From contig NC_030384.2 of assembly GCF_001625215.2 (NCBI RefSeq), positions 46,596,390 through 46,660,389 of the forward strand: a DNA stretch of 64,000 nucleotides. Direction: 5' to 3'. Positions 23,056 to 33,987 of this stretch are shown here, in pieces. Under the pieces are notes generated by a model. The model did no database searches and was not told where the DNA came from. It was given only the letters and a program-made list of their open reading frames with translations. The translations under genes and the position numbers were made by a program. This DNA comes from Daucus carota subsp. sativus. Taxonomy: Eukaryota; Streptophyta; Magnoliopsida; Apiales; Apiaceae. How positions within the stretch are numbered: the first letter of the stretch is position 1; each line of letters opens with the position of its first letter.

Positions 23056-23546
23056 CTCGAAATATACAAAAAATGCAATTTTCTTTAAAATATTATAAAA
23101 ATATTTAATTTACATTTTCGAATCTGCAACTGCTAGTTAACAATTTGGGCTTTTCACAAGTTAATAGGTAGCTCTACTTCAACCTGTAATAGGTGAGTAA
23201 GAATGGAATGCGTTTGGTTGACGGAATTCTTAACGAAAATGGTGAAAGCTGTGCCCGCCGTATTGGTTGTGTTGCTATCATATTCTGGGAAGTACATTCG
23301 TAATTATTTTCAGAAAATAATAAAATTATAAATTTTTTTATCAAAAATAGTATATTTACTAAATTTCCTTAACTTTATTATTTTCAATTAATTGCTGAGT
23401 CAATTCACCCGACTCCATCCGATCCCATATATTCGTGATTTAATGCAGGGGTTAAAATGATTAGTTGAAATATATTATGTAAATTTATTGATCAAAAAGG
23501 CATACGAGCTCTTCACTTAACATTTATATGTGCAATAAAAGTAGAT

Positions 23547-23589
<43 letters not shown>

Positions 23590-24574
23590 GATAATATATA
23601 ACTTATGAATAATATAATAATATTAATTAAAAATTATAGTTGCGGAAATCTCTTTAAAAATTAATTTATAAATATTTAGAATAAGTTACATGTTTTTTAC
23701 ATTAAGATCTCCATCCCGGAAGATGCTCCATATTAGGGGGGACTAGGCCCAACGTCGGTAGGCTTGGGTTTAGAACGGACTTGAAAAGTATTCCAAGCCC
23801 TAATAATTTGGGCTTCTCTCTACATATACATCACGCCCAGTTTAGTTTCATTTGAATATTTGAATATATATCAATCCTCGACTTATATTTGAATAATTTT
23901 TTGTTCAGGGCTTATATTTGAAATTAGGACATTATATATTATTTTTTAAATAGTTTTAAGAATCTAATGTTAATGATAAATTATGATTTTCAATTGAGTT
24001 AAAATAAAATATAATAATATATTTTGTTTGTAAGTTTAGAATTAAATTATATATAGTATTTAAATAAATACAATTTTTATATGTTATTTATGGGATCGAA
24101 TCTTATTTAAATACATTTTAAATGAATATTATTATAAAAATATTTTAATATGTCGCCAGTAGGATCCGAACAAATCCCGAACATTCAATCTAATAATTAT
24201 GATTAATCTAATTAAATGATTCAACGTCTATATATCAACAACCAAAATTCGAAATTTTAAAATGTTATTGAGAGATGAAGAATTCGTTGCAGAAGTGCAA
24301 CTGGCACACCAATACATTGAAATGGGCAACAATATTTTTGAAGAACAGACAGTGATAAAATCTTCAAATAAAAAAACAGACAGTGATAAATTTATCGAAT
24401 TGTTTTGACATTTCGAGATTACACCAATGAGAAACCTATGATGACGGCAGGTCACTGTTTTTTTTTTTTTTTTTCTTTCTAATTGATTAGACACACACAC
24501 GCCTCGAGTCAAACTTCTGGAAGAGGTACAAGAGTTCTACCACCATACCAACACCTTGTTGGCACGATTGCAGG
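23056..24574. other. Intergenic with (AT)n tract at 23551-23584
   Basis: AT-rich, no gene recognised. It contains a pure AT microsatellite and a 17-18 base poly-T tract near 24459. The last 100 bases are the 3' flank of lectin gene L1. Confidence 0.5.
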
Positions 24575-25945
24575 TCACTTGATGGTATTCTTTTGCACCT
24601 TGAGATACACAGTTGAATTATAGTGCCTCTGTTCTGAATCATGGTCCTGTAAAGAAAACACCTCAGACAGCAGCAAACACTCGCCTTTAGTAGAATCTGA
24701 TCCATAACGAAATACTGCTGCTTTACAGGAACAACTTTTTAAACAATCACTCTTGCACTTGTTAACATCAGTGTTAGCAATGCTGGAGTTAAATGTGAAG
24801 TAAGCAACATCTTTCAGCTCAACAAAACTCTGATCTTTCGAAGCTGAACAGCTTAGAGGAGTTATTTCAGCACAGCCAAGACTAGGATACTTTTCTCTGA
24901 TTTGTCGAAAAAATCTGACTGTACTACTGCTGGCTCCGGGACAACTGCATTGTCCATTTGCGCAAATGCTATATTTCCCACAGGCCAGAGGGTAAGTACA
25001 TTCACCTGCAAAACCTGTGAGGACATCTGCTGAGACCTCCCACTTGGATTTCCATTCGTATACTCTTAAATGCCCGTCGGATTCTAGCCTCATGTACTGC
25101 TCTGATGAGGCTGGTGGAATGTAAATTGTATGAGTTGGAGCACTTGGCTCTGATGAATGTAGGTAATAATCCAGGCTGCCATTGAGGAACTTGACATAAT
25201 TTGGCTTGTTAGTCTTTTCCTCGCCATAGACATATAGCTCGTAATAGGGCTGAGGGGGATTGGATTGGATATAAGCAAATAAGCCTTTAGCATTCACAAC
25301 AAGAGAGTGCACACCAGCTCTGCTATCGGTCTTGGAAACACTTGCAATTAGTTTCTGCCCTTCGAGAAGCTTCTGTCCCGGGAGCAAAGCATCCGTGGGA
25401 TGATCAAAAGATTGCCAAACTACCTCCTTGCGTTTATTGAAAAGTACAAGATTTCCAGTGTCAGTTAAGTTCAAACCAGCAACAGATTTGCCAGCAGTTT
25501 TAGTTGACCAGGCTACAGAACCATCAGCATCGCGTAACACCAAATCACCATCTGAGGTGAGCTGCAAAGTGGCATTGATTTTAACAGGATGGTCTCGGTT
25601 AGCAGACCAAACAACTTGTGGGAATGACACAGTAGGGGAAACAATATGGGAGATGCTGTTTGTCTGAACAAGGAAGATGGCGAAAAGGTAAGAATCACAT
25701 TTTCCATTACAGTAAAAGCCACAAGCAAACCTTTGGCCTAATGTTCCTCTTAAAAGAACCGGTGTGGCAATTGAACCATCACCAAAGTGAACGGTATGTG
25801 GAGGAACAGAAGGATCATTGATCCATGAAGTAGAGAGTTTTGCAGTTGGATAATCAAATGGTTGAGCAGATATCAGATTCAGAGAAGGAACAAAGAAGAA
25901 TAGAAAGGAAAGAATGCAAGTGCTTAAAACTAATTCTACACCCAT
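24575..25945 (-). CDS. Secreted bulb-type lectin/PAN protein, EP1/SD2-5-ectodomain-like (L1)
   Basis: Single exon, 456 aa. The order is a signal peptide (about 1-27), then FDYPTAKLSTSWINDPS, a B-lectin domain (about 50-190) containing VVWSANRDHPV and VWQSFDHPTDALLPGQKL, a Cys-rich EGF-like segment (CTYPLACGKYSICANGQCSC), and a C-terminal PAN/apple domain (KSDCLKSCSCKAAVFRYGS). It stops after KVQKNTIK with no membrane span and no kinase. Several N-glycosylation sequons are visible (NATL, NLTD, NGSL, NSSI, NSTV). The mannose-binding signature QxDxNxVxY is not intact (TSDGDLVLRD in its place), so sugar binding is uncertain. The proteins resemble carrot EP1-type wall glycoproteins and the ectodomain of SD2-5-like receptor kinases. 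Its closest partner in the window is L2 (both begin MGV-LVL-TC). Confidence 0.9.
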   Translation of the reverse strand: MGVELVLSTCILSFLFFFVPSLNLISAQPFDYPTAKLSTSWINDPSVPPHTVHFGDGSIATPVLLRGTLGQRFACGFYCNGKCDSYLFAIFLVQTNSISHIVSPTVSFPQVVWSANRDHPVKINATLQLTSDGDLVLRDADGSVAWSTKTAGKSVAGLNLTDTGNLVLFNKRKEVVWQSFDHPTDALLPGQKLLEGQKLIASVSKTDSRAGVHSLVVNAKGLFAYIQSNPPQPYYELYVYGEEKTNKPNYVKFLNGSLDYYLHSSEPSAPTHTIYIPPASSEQYMRLESDGHLRVYEWKSKWEVSADVLTGFAGECTYPLACGKYSICANGQCSCPGASSSTVRFFRQIREKYPSLGCAEITPLSCSASKDQSFVELKDVAYFTFNSSIANTDVNKCKSDCLKSCSCKAAVFRYGSDSTKGECLLLSEVFSLQDHDSEQRHYNSTVYLKVQKNTIK

Positions 25946-26070
25946 AGTCGAACAATATAATCAATAAACACAGGGTTAGCGCAAAATGCAAGTGAGACTA
26001 GTAGTATTTGTAGAACTCTCTAGTACACTTATTTTGATCCCGTGCACCTGTAGAACCATAAAAATATAAA

Positions 26071-27037
26071 GAGTATATTCCCTTTTGCACCCCGCTGGTT
26101 TTGGCCAAAATCACCTTATTACCTATACTTTCTATAATTGCACTGTGCATCCCTTTACTATTTTTGGCGCGTCAGTTTGCACCCTTCCGTTAAAAAACAC
26201 AGGGGTAGTTTGGGCAATATATAAAAATTAATTATTGATAGATCTTTATTTATTTTTTTTGACCCTCTAAACGATATTTTTTGAAAATTCTTAAAGAATG
26301 AAAGTTGTAGAGAACGAAAAAATCCTTTTAAAACAATAAAATTCAAAATTATTGAAATCTTTTTTGTAATTTTTTTCTAGATTACAAAAATTAAAGATCT
26401 TGTAAAAATTCGTAATAAATTCAATTAATTTCGGATTTCGATGATATTTGATGATTCGGAAAACACTTTCAATCGTCTATAACTTTCGTTCATGTTGTTT
26501 CCTCATATCATGTTTCGAAATATTTTTGAAAAATTGAATTTTAAACTAAAAACATGAGTTGTAAATACATTTTATTATTTCAAAAATATTTCAAAACATA
26601 ATATGAGGAGACAACATGAACGAAAGTTATAGGTAATTGAAAGGGTTTCTGAATCATCAAAAATTATCGAAATCCTAAATTAATTGAATTTATTACGAAT
26701 TTTTACAAGATTTTTAATTTTTGTAATCTAGAAAAAAATTACAAAAAAGATTTCAATAATTTTGAATTTTATTGTTTTAAAAGGATCTTTTCGTTCTCTA
26801 CAACTTTCATTCTTTAAGAATTTTCAAAAAATATCGTTTAGAGGGTCAAAATAAATAAATAAAGATCTATCAATAATTAATTTTTATATATTGCCCAAAC
26901 TACCCATGTGTTTTTTAACGGAAGGGTGCAAACTGACGCGCCAAAAATAGTAAAGGGATGCACAGTGCAATTATAGAAAGTATAGGTAATAAAGTGATTT
27001 TGGCCAAAACCAGCGGGGTGCAAAAGGAAATATACTC
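26071..27037. mobile_element. Mutator-type foldback element, 967 bp near-perfect palindrome
   Basis: The left end GAGTATATTCCCTTTTGCAC is mirrored at the right end (inverted GAGTATATTTCCTTTTGCAC), and the symmetry continues almost to the centre. Arms are about 465 bases with a loop of roughly 45 bases around 26535-26578. A 9-bp direct repeat AAATATAAA flanks it (26062-26070, 27038-27046), the target duplication length of Mutator-like elements. No coding capacity. It lies between L1 and L2, about 125 bases upstream of the L1 start codon. Confidence 0.92.
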
Positions 27038-27046
27038 AAATATAAA

Positions 27047-27544
27047 TAAGCATTATTGCACTGATTTCTAGCGCACACAGCCCACTTGGTGTATTTTACT
27101 ATCCTGATTTCTTTTTCTGGTATAACTTCTTGTCTTTAACATATCAGTGTTCATCAGAATTCGATGGATATTGTAATGTATATTGTCTAAAATAGCAAAA
27201 ATAAAACTCGGGTGATGTTAAATACAGGATATTTAAAGCCCAGGCACACAGTTATCTGCAAAAGTACATAGAAAATGCAATATAATAGCTTTATCTCCCT
27301 CGTGCAGATCCTATTTCCCACAGGCCAGAATTATCAAAATTAATTCAGAGGGATGGTGCCATGGTGGATGCATGTGAAAGTGTCTCGGCTTTGGTTAAAT
27401 GAAGACAAAAACTGTGTAAAACAACAATTTGCTGCAGAAAGAAATTTTTCTTAAAATTGCTTAACATTTTTGGAAACCAGACATTGTTTTGTACAATACC
27501 ACTGACACCGGTAAGAACAGACAATGAATTGAGAAGAGTCGAGA
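27047..27544. other. Intergenic between foldback element and L2 3' end
   Basis: Nothing recognised except a short stretch near 27310-27330 (CTATTTCCCACAGGCCAGA) that matches the lectin coding sequence around 24983. It is probably a small remnant of an older lectin copy. Confidence 0.45.
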
Positions 27545-28921
27545 CTATGTCAGGCCACTTGTGCTATTTTTCTGCACCTTGAGATACACACTTGAATTAT
27601 AGCTTGTCTCGTGTGGATCAAGGTCCATCAAAGACAAGACGTCGGACAGGAGAAAACAATCCCCTTTCATAGGATCCGATCCATAATGAAATATAGCTGC
27701 TTTGCAGGAACAATCCTTCAAACAAGCACTCTTACACTTGTTCACATCAGTATTGGCAATGCTGGAGTTGAATGTAAAGTAAGTAACATTCTCAAGCTCT
27801 ACAAAATCCTGATACTTCGAGGCAGAACAATTGAGAGGAGTTATTGCAGTACAGCCAAGGTTAGGATACTTTTCTCTTATTTGTCTAAAATATTGGGTTC
27901 CACTACTGCTTGATCCAGGACAACTACATTTTCCGCTAGAGCAGATACTATATGTTCCACACACTAGAGGGTAACCACATTCACCTGAATTTCCTGTGAG
28001 GAGATCGGCTATAACTACCCACTTATCTTTCCATTGGTATACTCTCAAATGCCCGTCGAATTCTAGTCTAATGTATTGCACTGATGTTGCTGATGGAATG
28101 CTAAATATTTGAACTGGCTCATGTTTCTCTGATGAATGTGGATAAATACCAAGGCTTCCATTCAAGAACTTCACAATATTTGGGAAATCACTCTTCCCTG
28201 GACTAAAAACTTGATAATTATAATAGGTCTGAGGAGGATTAGATTGTACGTAAGCAAACAAACCTTTATCATTCACAACAAGAGAGTATAAACCAAGTCC
28301 ACTATTAGTCCTGGAAACACTTGCAATTAGTTCTTGACCTTCCGCGAGTTCCTGTCCCAGGACCAAAGCATCCGTTGGATGATCAATAGATTGCCAAACC
28401 ACCCCCTTGCTTTCATTGAAGAGTACTAGATTTCCGGTGTCAGTTAAATTCAAACCAGCAACAGACTGACCAGCAGTTTTTGTAGACCAGGCTACAGAAC
28501 CATCAGCATCTCGCAGCACCAAATCACCATCTGATGTGAAATTCAGAGTCGCGTTGATTTTAACAGGATGGTCTCGGTTGGCTGACCAAACAACTTGTGG
28601 GAAAGATATAGCAGGATCTACAATAATGGCTGCACTGTCTGTCTGAACAAGAAACATGGCAAAAAGATAAGAGTCACATTTTCCATTACAGTAAAATCCA
28701 CAGGCGAATCTTTGGCCTAATGTTCCTCTTATAAGAACAGGTATCACAGATGAACCATCACCGAATTTAACAGTATCTGGAGAAGAAGGATCATTGATCC
28801 ATGAAGTAGAAAGATTTGCTGTTGGATAATCAAATTGTTTAGCTATAATCAGATTTGGAGAATGCACAATAAACAATATAAACAAAAGAATGCAAGTATA
28901 TAAAACTAAGTTAACACCCAT
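27545..28921 (-). CDS. Secreted bulb-type lectin/PAN protein, EP1/SD2-5-ectodomain-like (L2)
   Basis: Single exon, 458 aa, with the same domain order as L1: signal peptide (about 1-27), FDYPTANLSTSWINDPSS, B-lectin (VVWSANRDHPV, VWQSIDHPTDALVLGQEL), EGF-like CGYPLVCGTYSICSSGKCSC, and PAN (KSACLKDCSCKAAIFHYGSD). It ends KVQKNSTSGLT, slightly longer than the others. No kinase or membrane span follows. The lectin motif differs from its paralogues at QSIDHPTDALVLGQEL, where they have QSFDHPTDAL-PGQKL. A TATA box (CTTATAAACC, minus strand, near 28992-29001) lies about 75 bases upstream of the ATG. It pairs with L1 as a tandem duplicate. Confidence 0.9.
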   Translation of the reverse strand: MGVNLVLYTCILLFILFIVHSPNLIIAKQFDYPTANLSTSWINDPSSPDTVKFGDGSSVIPVLIRGTLGQRFACGFYCNGKCDSYLFAMFLVQTDSAAIIVDPAISFPQVVWSANRDHPVKINATLNFTSDGDLVLRDADGSVAWSTKTAGQSVAGLNLTDTGNLVLFNESKGVVWQSIDHPTDALVLGQELAEGQELIASVSRTNSGLGLYSLVVNDKGLFAYVQSNPPQTYYNYQVFSPGKSDFPNIVKFLNGSLGIYPHSSEKHEPVQIFSIPSATSVQYIRLEFDGHLRVYQWKDKWVVIADLLTGNSGECGYPLVCGTYSICSSGKCSCPGSSSSGTQYFRQIREKYPNLGCTAITPLNCSASKYQDFVELENVTYFTFNSSIANTDVNKCKSACLKDCSCKAAIFHYGSDPMKGDCFLLSDVLSLMDLDPHETSYNSSVYLKVQKNSTSGLT

Positions 28922-29559
28922 TAGGCCCAGACAATCAAGATCGAAACCTTTGCAAGAAATTTCTTTGTGTTCCCCTGTAGTGAAGGGAGGGTTTATAAGA
29001 ATTCAAATAAGTTAGAAGGAAAAAAACGTATGGTGAATTTCAGTTTTATGTTAGAAAAGTATAATATATTCTTGAAATATGCAGTTAAGATTTCAAAACG
29101 GACGAGTATTTATTTAGAGTAGTGTTTGGTCCCAGCTTGGATCCTGAATCTCATTTATTATACAAGAATGGCACCATTTGGGTCCTAGCATTTTTTTTTT
29201 AATGAATTCGATGGCAATACCAACGGTTTATCATGATGTATTAGATATCAACTACGTATGTACATGTTTTTTTGTATGTAATTAAATGTTTATTAAAATA
29301 CTTTTTTTCTTATTTTGATCGTAAGCCGTTAGATTAAAGGCTGTTGGGCAGATTAGATGATGGTTTCTAATACTAAAAAAAAAAAAAAGGGCTCCAAGGA
29401 ACTATACTCGGACTCCAAGGAACTATACTCGGGGAGTACCTGTATAGCTTTATTGGTAACGAAACATAGTTTTACATGGTGACACCTGAAAAGAACAGTT
29501 TATTTTAGATTTGCATTTTGTGGGGTTATATCTGAGAAGCCTAAGTTGATGAAGGCAGC
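28922..29559. other. Intergenic between L2 and L3
   Basis: Holds the L2 promoter and, at 29393-29434, two tandem copies of a 21-base unit (CTCCAAGGAACTATACTCGG). The right end is the L3 3' flank. No gene seen. Confidence 0.5.
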
Positions 29560-30927
29560 TCAGTTGATGGCTTTCTTCTGCACCTTGAGATACACAGTTG
29601 AGTTGTAGTGTGCCTCTTCCGGATCATGGTCCATTAAAGAAAAGATCTGGGATGGTAGCAAACAATCCCCTCTCAAAGGATCTGATCCATAGCGAAATAT
29701 AGCTGCTTTACATGAACAATCCATCAGACAAGCAATCTTACACTTGTTCACATTAGTATTGGCAATGCTGGAGTTGAATGTAAAGTAAGTAACATCTTTC
29801 AGCTCCACAAAATCCTGATATTTTGAGGCAGAACAACTGAGAGGAGTTATTGCAGCACAACCAAGATTAGGATACTTTTCTTGTACTTGCCTAAAATATC
29901 GGATTCCACTGCTGCTGGCTCCAGGACAACTGCATTGTCCGTTTGAGCATATACTATATTTCCCACACACAAGAGGGTAACCACATTCACCTGAAAACCC
30001 TGTGAGAAGATCTGCTATAACCTCCCACTTATCTTTCCATTCGTACACTCTCAAATGTCCGTCGGGCTCAAGTCTCATGTACTGTACTGATGATGCTAGT
30101 GGAATATCAAATATATGAACTGGCACTTTTTTCTCCGATGAACGTGGATAGAAACGAAGGCTTCCATTCAGGAACTTCACAAAATTCGGCTTTTTACTCT
30201 TCTCGGTACTATAAACATAACTACTGTAATAGGCCTGAGGGGGTTCGGATTCTACATAAGCAAATACACCCTGATCATTGACCGCAAAAGAGCACAAACC
30301 AAGTCGACTATTAGTCTTGGAAACACTTGCAATTAGATTCTGCCCTTCCATGAGCTTCTGTCCAGGAACCAAAGCATCCGTAGGATGATCAAAAGATTGC
30401 CAAACCACCTGCTTGCGTTTGTTGAAGAGTACTAAATTTCCAGTGTCAGTTAAGTTTAAACCAGCAACAGACTTACCAGCAGTTTCAGTTGACCAGGCTA
30501 CAGAACCATCAGCATCTCGCAGCACCAAATCACCATCCGATGTGAGCTTCAAAGTCGCGTTGATTTTAACAGGATGGTCTCGGTTGGCTGACCAAACAAC
30601 CTGTGGGAACGACACAGTAGGGGATACAATATACGCGGCGCTGTTTGTTTGAACAAGAAAGATGGCGAAGACATAAGAGTCGCATTTTCCATTACAGTAG
30701 AAGCCACAAGCAAATCTCTGGCCTAACGTTCCTCGTAAAAGAACGGGAATCACAGTTGATTTATCCCCAAACTGAATAGTACGTGTAGCAGAAGGATCAT
30801 TGATCCATGAAGTACTGAGCTTTGCAGTTGGATAATCAAACTGCTTAGCTGAAATCAAATTTGGAGAATTAACAAAGAACAAGATTACGAAAAGAAGGCA
30901 AGGTGAAACCAAATTGAAAGCCATCAA
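29560..30927 (-). CDS. Secreted bulb-type lectin/PAN protein, EP1/SD2-5-ectodomain-like (L3)
   Basis: Single exon, 455 aa: signal peptide (about 1-27), FDYPTAKLSTSWINDPSA, B-lectin (VVWSANRDHPV; VWQSFDHPTDALVPGQKL), EGF-like CGYPLVCGKYSICSNGQCSC, PAN (KIACLMDCSCKAAIFRYGSD), ending KVQKKAIN. It is nearly identical to L5 at 46274-47641: shared MMA-NLVS-C start, FGDKSTVIPVLLRG, and shared DNA beyond the stop codon (AAGTTGATGAAGGCAG). L3 and L5 are therefore recent duplicates in opposite orientation. A TATA-like TTATAGAG lies about 50 bases upstream. B-lectin sugar-binding residues are degenerate (TSDGDLVLRD). Confidence 0.92.
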   Translation of the reverse strand: MMAFNLVSPCLLFVILFFVNSPNLISAKQFDYPTAKLSTSWINDPSATRTIQFGDKSTVIPVLLRGTLGQRFACGFYCNGKCDSYVFAIFLVQTNSAAYIVSPTVSFPQVVWSANRDHPVKINATLKLTSDGDLVLRDADGSVAWSTETAGKSVAGLNLTDTGNLVLFNKRKQVVWQSFDHPTDALVPGQKLMEGQNLIASVSKTNSRLGLCSFAVNDQGVFAYVESEPPQAYYSSYVYSTEKSKKPNFVKFLNGSLRFYPRSSEKKVPVHIFDIPLASSVQYMRLEPDGHLRVYEWKDKWEVIADLLTGFSGECGYPLVCGKYSICSNGQCSCPGASSSGIRYFRQVQEKYPNLGCAAITPLSCSASKYQDFVELKDVTYFTFNSSIANTNVNKCKIACLMDCSCKAAIFRYGSDPLRGDCLLPSQIFSLMDHDPEEAHYNSTVYLKVQKKAIN

Positions 30928-31922
30928 TCTTACACAATACTTGGTACAAAATGGAAGTGAAACAAGCAGGGACCTCTATAAGTAGACCTTGTTTTTGTTT
31001 CAGCCCACAGCTGTACAAAACTGAAAATCTTATAGCCTACTTATCCTGCAGTACACAACATTTGTAAACATCACAGATTTCGACAGTTGTATATGACCAG
31101 ATTTTCAGGGCATGATTTGATTTTAGTTTTGCAATTACATCATGACATGGATGCAGTATGGATGGAGATTAATTGGCACTTGCATGCACTCCCAGTATGG
31201 ATAGACATGCAATTAAAGTTGCACAGGCTGTTGACACGCACGCTTGAATTGCGTTTTCATTTGTCTATATCTATGCATATGCAATGCCAGATATAGAAAA
31301 CCATGTCTGCAGTGTGCGACCGTATGTAAACAACGCGTTTCTCGCGGACGCTACGCGTGAGAATGACAAGGCCCTGTTTCAATGCAAAATGTTCATGGTT
31401 TTTGTTAAGAATACAGTTTGCACACATGAATTGTATTATGATAAAAACACAGGCGAATCGTATCACGATACAATAGCCCAGCTTTCTTTTATTCAAGAAA
31501 ATTTACTCTCTACCGTGAAGAATGTGTTAGAATAAAGATATAAGAGTAAATTTCAATGGTGTGATTATGTTTTACTCCGATCTAACGGAGCAAGGGTATT
31601 TCTGGGTTTCTTATATAATACCCTGTATTACCTTTCCTCTCTCAAAAACCCGCGACGTTATCACTTATCCATCACCCACCCAGACTCTCACTTTCTTTCA
31701 TCCCGGAAAAAATACAGCCGCCGCCGCCGCCGCCGCGGAACCCCAACCACGGTCACCATCCCTCTGATCCTTCTTCATCACCGACCATACTCCGCCCTCA
31801 CACCATCACCAGCGTTCAAAACACGCGCATATGCACAAAATTATACAAGCAACGAGACTAAAATTAATCATCAAAATCAAGTTTTTAAACCTCCAATTAG
31901 ACCCCTTGTAAAGCCAAATTGA

Positions 31923-32354
31923 GGGGTGTATTGGATTGGGATTTTAAAGCATTTTTTTGCATTCATAAAATCCGTGGGTATTCGATTGGGATTGTTTGAA
32001 ATCCATTAAAAGATTGGGATTGTTTGAAATCCATTAAAATCTTGAGGTATTCAATTGAAATTTTAAATTATGCTACAAAATGATGGTATTCAATTGGGAT
32101 TTTTTAAAATCCATTAAAATCTGATGTTTGGATTTTTTTGCATTTCATAAAATGATGGATTTTGTGGCATTCTTCAGTGTATTTTAAGTTTTTTGAAATC
32201 CCATCAAAATCAATGGGATTTTGAAGCCTTGTGCTTAAATCCCATAAACTCTGCGACATTTTATCAAGAATCCGCACAAATTTAAAATCACACACAATCC
32301 ATTATAATCCATAGACTAAAAACAATCCATTAAAATCTCAATCGAATACACCCC
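31923..32354. mobile_element. MITE-like element with GGGGTGTATT ends, 432 bp
   Basis: The ends GGGGTGTATTGGATTGGGAT and (inverted) GGGGTGTATTCGATTGAGAT are near-perfect inverted repeats. The interior repeats TTTGAAATCCATTAAAATC several times in both orientations. No clear target-site duplication was found. AT-rich stretches at about 40980-41800 and 54170-54895 carry diverged versions of the same sequence. Confidence 0.65.
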
Positions 32355-32759
32355 GTAACAAGTGTAGATGTGCAACAATCAAAGATTGGAATTTAGTAAT
32401 TAGGGTTTCACTCTGTGTGACAGTTGAGTAAAGTAGAATGAATTACCGCGCCTCTTTTTTTAGAGGGCACCTTTATCTGTTTTTACTATCTACCCCTTCA
32501 ATATAAAGTTCACTTGAACTCCAGTCGCTGTAAAATTTAGAAAATGAGGTAAAACATGGCCACTATCTTTGAAATTTACTCAAGATATAATATATAAAAT
32601 ATTATAAAAATTAATTTAACTCCAAAATTTTTTTAATGTAGGGTGTTAGTATGTATGTAGAACTCTTTAGCGGAGGTTAAATATGACTGACTGATAAGTT
32701 TTAAGTTTAGAAAGTCTGTTTAGGTAACTTATGAGTTTTTAATTTGATTTTGTTTCAGA

Positions 32760-32990
32760 TTATTTAATTATGGGAAAAAGTAGCACACAAGTCTCCCTAC
32801 ACCTATAAATACTCCTATAGGTCGTAGGGTTTTGGATCACCTAAACACAACATCCTTTCTCTCAATATCACAACCCTACCTCTCTCTGGTGATAATAGTT
32901 CTCTTGATCGATTTCTAACTCGGTGTGCCGTTCTTCTGCAACGATAATTGAAGGCTATTTATACAGTATTAAAAAAAATAAAAGTTGTTG
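32760..32990 (+). other. Possible fossil LTR-like fragment
   Basis: A TATA-box-like CTATAAATACTCC followed by a pyrimidine-rich stretch resembles the promoter and start of a plant LTR. No paired LTR, primer-binding site or internal coding region was recognised. The call is weak and the fragment would be old and broken. Confidence 0.2.
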
Positions 32991-33639
32991 CAAGCAAAGG
33001 TAGTTATAAACCGCAATGTGAGAATCGACAAATCTAAACACGGGAAAAGAATATAGTCTTTGACATGATATTGATGGATGATAGTGATGTATGTTTGTTG
33101 GTTATTTTTTTATAATATTTGTTTTGTTCATCAGACATGTTTGTTGTTAATTTTTATATGATTTATTTTATAAACAGGAAAAAATTATTCTTGCATTATT
33201 TGTTTGCTTCGTTTAAGCAACTTTTAAGTGAAGACTGTTCATACAGTATTAAAAAATAAATATTGTTACAAGTAAGGGTAGTTATAGACCATTATCTCAC
33301 AGATTTAAGTAATATGTTTTTGTGCACAATCAATCCAAAAAAATTGGAGGAAGGTGACAATATAAGAATACGATTACTTTTAAAAAAAAACACAAATAAA
33401 ATTAAGATTCGTAGTGCTTTAAATTGTTAATTACGTGTAATTTTTTTTTTTCATTTTTTCAACATGAATTATGGTCCAATTTTGCAATTTTATATATTAG
33501 TATTCGTAGTACATCAAGATTTTTATAATATAAAATTTATTTTATCCTAAATATTAATTTTCAATCATTAATATAATGTTTATACACAACCACAAAATTA
33601 TTGTATTCTACAATTATTAATATTAAATCATTAATATAA

Positions 33640-33677
33640 TTTTTATAGACCGCCGCAACGCGCGGATTCTCAACTAG
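33640..33677 (+). mobile_element. Helitron 3' terminus
   Basis: Hairpin CCGCCGCAACGCGCGG (33650-33665), spacer ATTCTCAA, then CTAG (33674-33677) before a host T. The 5' end to the left was not identified with confidence. Confidence 0.7.
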
Positions 33678-33987
33678 TTTTTATTAAAAGAAGGTTAAAA
33701 AAATTAATTTATTGAAAAAATACCTCAAACTAACTTTCAGTTTTAAGTCAGTTTCTAGCTTATCGAGTAATTTTTGACTTTAAAGAACAAACTTTTTTTT
33801 GGAAACCCCGGTAAGCCCTCGCTTTAAGCCGGACAAACACTCCTGAATACTTAAATGGCAAAAATGTATAAATTTCATACAAATTATGACATGAAAAATA
33901 AACTTGTGACACAACCAACTCTACACATAATAGAAATCACTCAAGTACATTAGTGCCTCCGGAGGAGAAAATTCATGGATCCACTCT

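Larger units (their letters stand above)
30928..33987. other. Intergenic between L3 and P450 P1
   Basis: Contains a segment at about 31320-31375 (AACGCGTTTCTCGCGGACGC ... GGCCCTGTTT) shared with the DNA upstream of L5, and a (CCG)n tract at 31709-31737 in a GC-rich stretch that could be the remnant of a promoter or 5' exon. It also contains an inverted-repeat element (31923-32354), a pair of degenerate direct repeats (32957-33017 and 33244-33306) and a Helitron end at 33677. No gene is supported. Confidence 0.5.

Noticed and set aside
25428-25667. Plus-strand open frames inside L1 (and equivalents in L3, L4, L5)
   Set aside because: Antisense shadows conserved only because the lectin coding strand is conserved; no promoter or family match.
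31561-31767. Short frame with an alanine run over the (CCG)n tract
   Set aside because: The GC-rich stretch resembles a 5' region, but no following exon, start context or homology was seen.
32760-32990. LTR-like promoter stretch
   Set aside because: No partner LTR, primer-binding site or internal region was found; kept only as a weak fossil note.
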